DNA from: Halanaerobacter jeridensis
Lineage (GTDB): Bacteria > Bacillota > Halanaerobiia > Halobacteroidales > Halobacteroidaceae
NCBI RefSeq assembly: GCF_016908315.1
Contig: NZ_JAFBDQ010000014.1
Location: 30,692 to 94,691, forward strand
Length of the DNA: 64,000 nt
Direction: 5' to 3'
Below, piece by piece: positions 63,912-64,000 of the stretch. The notes beneath the pieces are model-generated. The model ran no database searches. It saw nothing but the letters and a program-made list of their open reading frames with translations, and was not told the DNA's origin. Numbering within the stretch: the stretch's first letter is position 1; every line of letters starts with the position of its first letter. The position numbers and the translations under genes were made by a program.

Positions 63912-64000
63912 TTAACTGGCTTGATTTAAGACTTCGTACTCAGGAGTTTCAGGTAATTCATAGGTAGATTTGTCTCGCATCATAGCATAAATAATATCAA
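63912..64000 (-). mobile_element. C-terminal end of a transposase-like gene (IS110-like), cut by the window edge
   Basis: Minus-strand frame entering from the right edge encodes DIIYAMMRDKSTYELPETPE and ends EVLNQAS stop. The IYAMMRD-type ending resembles the C-terminus of IS110-family transposases. Too short for certainty. The 150 bp after its stop would hold the element's right end but show no inverted repeat I can define. Confidence 0.4.

Overview
The window reads as chromosomal DNA of a low-GC, anaerobic, spore-forming Firmicute with an outer membrane, most like Halanaerobiales (Halobacteroidaceae type). This placement is an inference. Support comes from sporulation-linked genes (SpoVS, YyaC, the spore-type Lon protease), an outer-membrane beta-barrel protein and a CsgG-like secreted protein (diderm traits), strictly anaerobic enzymes (pyruvate formate-lyase and activase, the HydE/HydF/HydG [FeFe]-hydrogenase maturases), the redox sensor Rex, and AT-rich DNA with clear ribosome binding sites.

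Layout. 1-4.3 kb: 5' part of hflX, rex, lgt, a P1-family peptidase, tdk. 4.6-8.2 kb: maltose-type ABC transporter (malE, malF, malG, no ATPase). 8.6-12.4 kb: large one-piece purL. 12.7-21 kb: a LysR regulator, a DUF2892 protein, spoVS, a 1840-residue tandem-repeat surface lipoprotein and a divergent LuxR regulator. 21-32 kb: the purine operon purD-K-E-B-C-F-M-N-H on the minus strand, with one guanine-type riboswitch before purD and another before purB. 32.7-35.5 kb: beta-barrel protein, lipoprotein, PTS IIA-like protein and CsgG-like protein. 35.6-42.3 kb: pflA, pflB behind a ZTP riboswitch, purA, a second purB. 42.5-48.6 kb: replication/translation block dnaB, lonC, rplI, DUF2232, MazG-like, rpsR, ssb, rpsF. 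48.7-57.5 kb: ychF, alr, a YkvI-like permease, yyaC, a GNAT protein, bactofilin, M23 peptidase, DUF554, aspA. 57.9-62.1 kb: hydF, hydE, an unknown 80-residue gene, hydG, behind a structured leader. The last 1.5 kb holds small orphan ORFs, including a 46-residue protein that exactly matches the RanBP2-type zinc-finger spacing, and the end of a transposase-like gene.

How it works together. The window holds purF, D, N, L, M, K, E, C, B, H and A, so the route from PRPP to AMP is nearly complete here. Guanine-type riboswitches sense the product end, while the ZTP riboswitch before pflB links lack of 10-formyl-THF (ZTP/AICAR build-up) to formate production by PFL. A second putative promoter with a Fur-like palindrome lies after that riboswitch.

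The most unusual content is in the intergenic DNA. A family of roughly 100-350 bp elements (five main copies) keeps short conserved boxes while its stem arms change sequence in a compensatory way, the signature of a conserved folded structure. These and a second family of nested palindromes share ATCTATATAAAG/CTTTATATAGAT ends, mostly sit directly behind stop codons or terminators, and supply the stop codon of purB and hydF. A third small palindrome (core TTGGCANTGCCAA) occurs five times, only beside purine-related genes. A GNAT gene without a usual start codon, joined to bactofilin through an A9 run in the -1 frame, and an hflX gene apparently starting at ATT also deserve attention.
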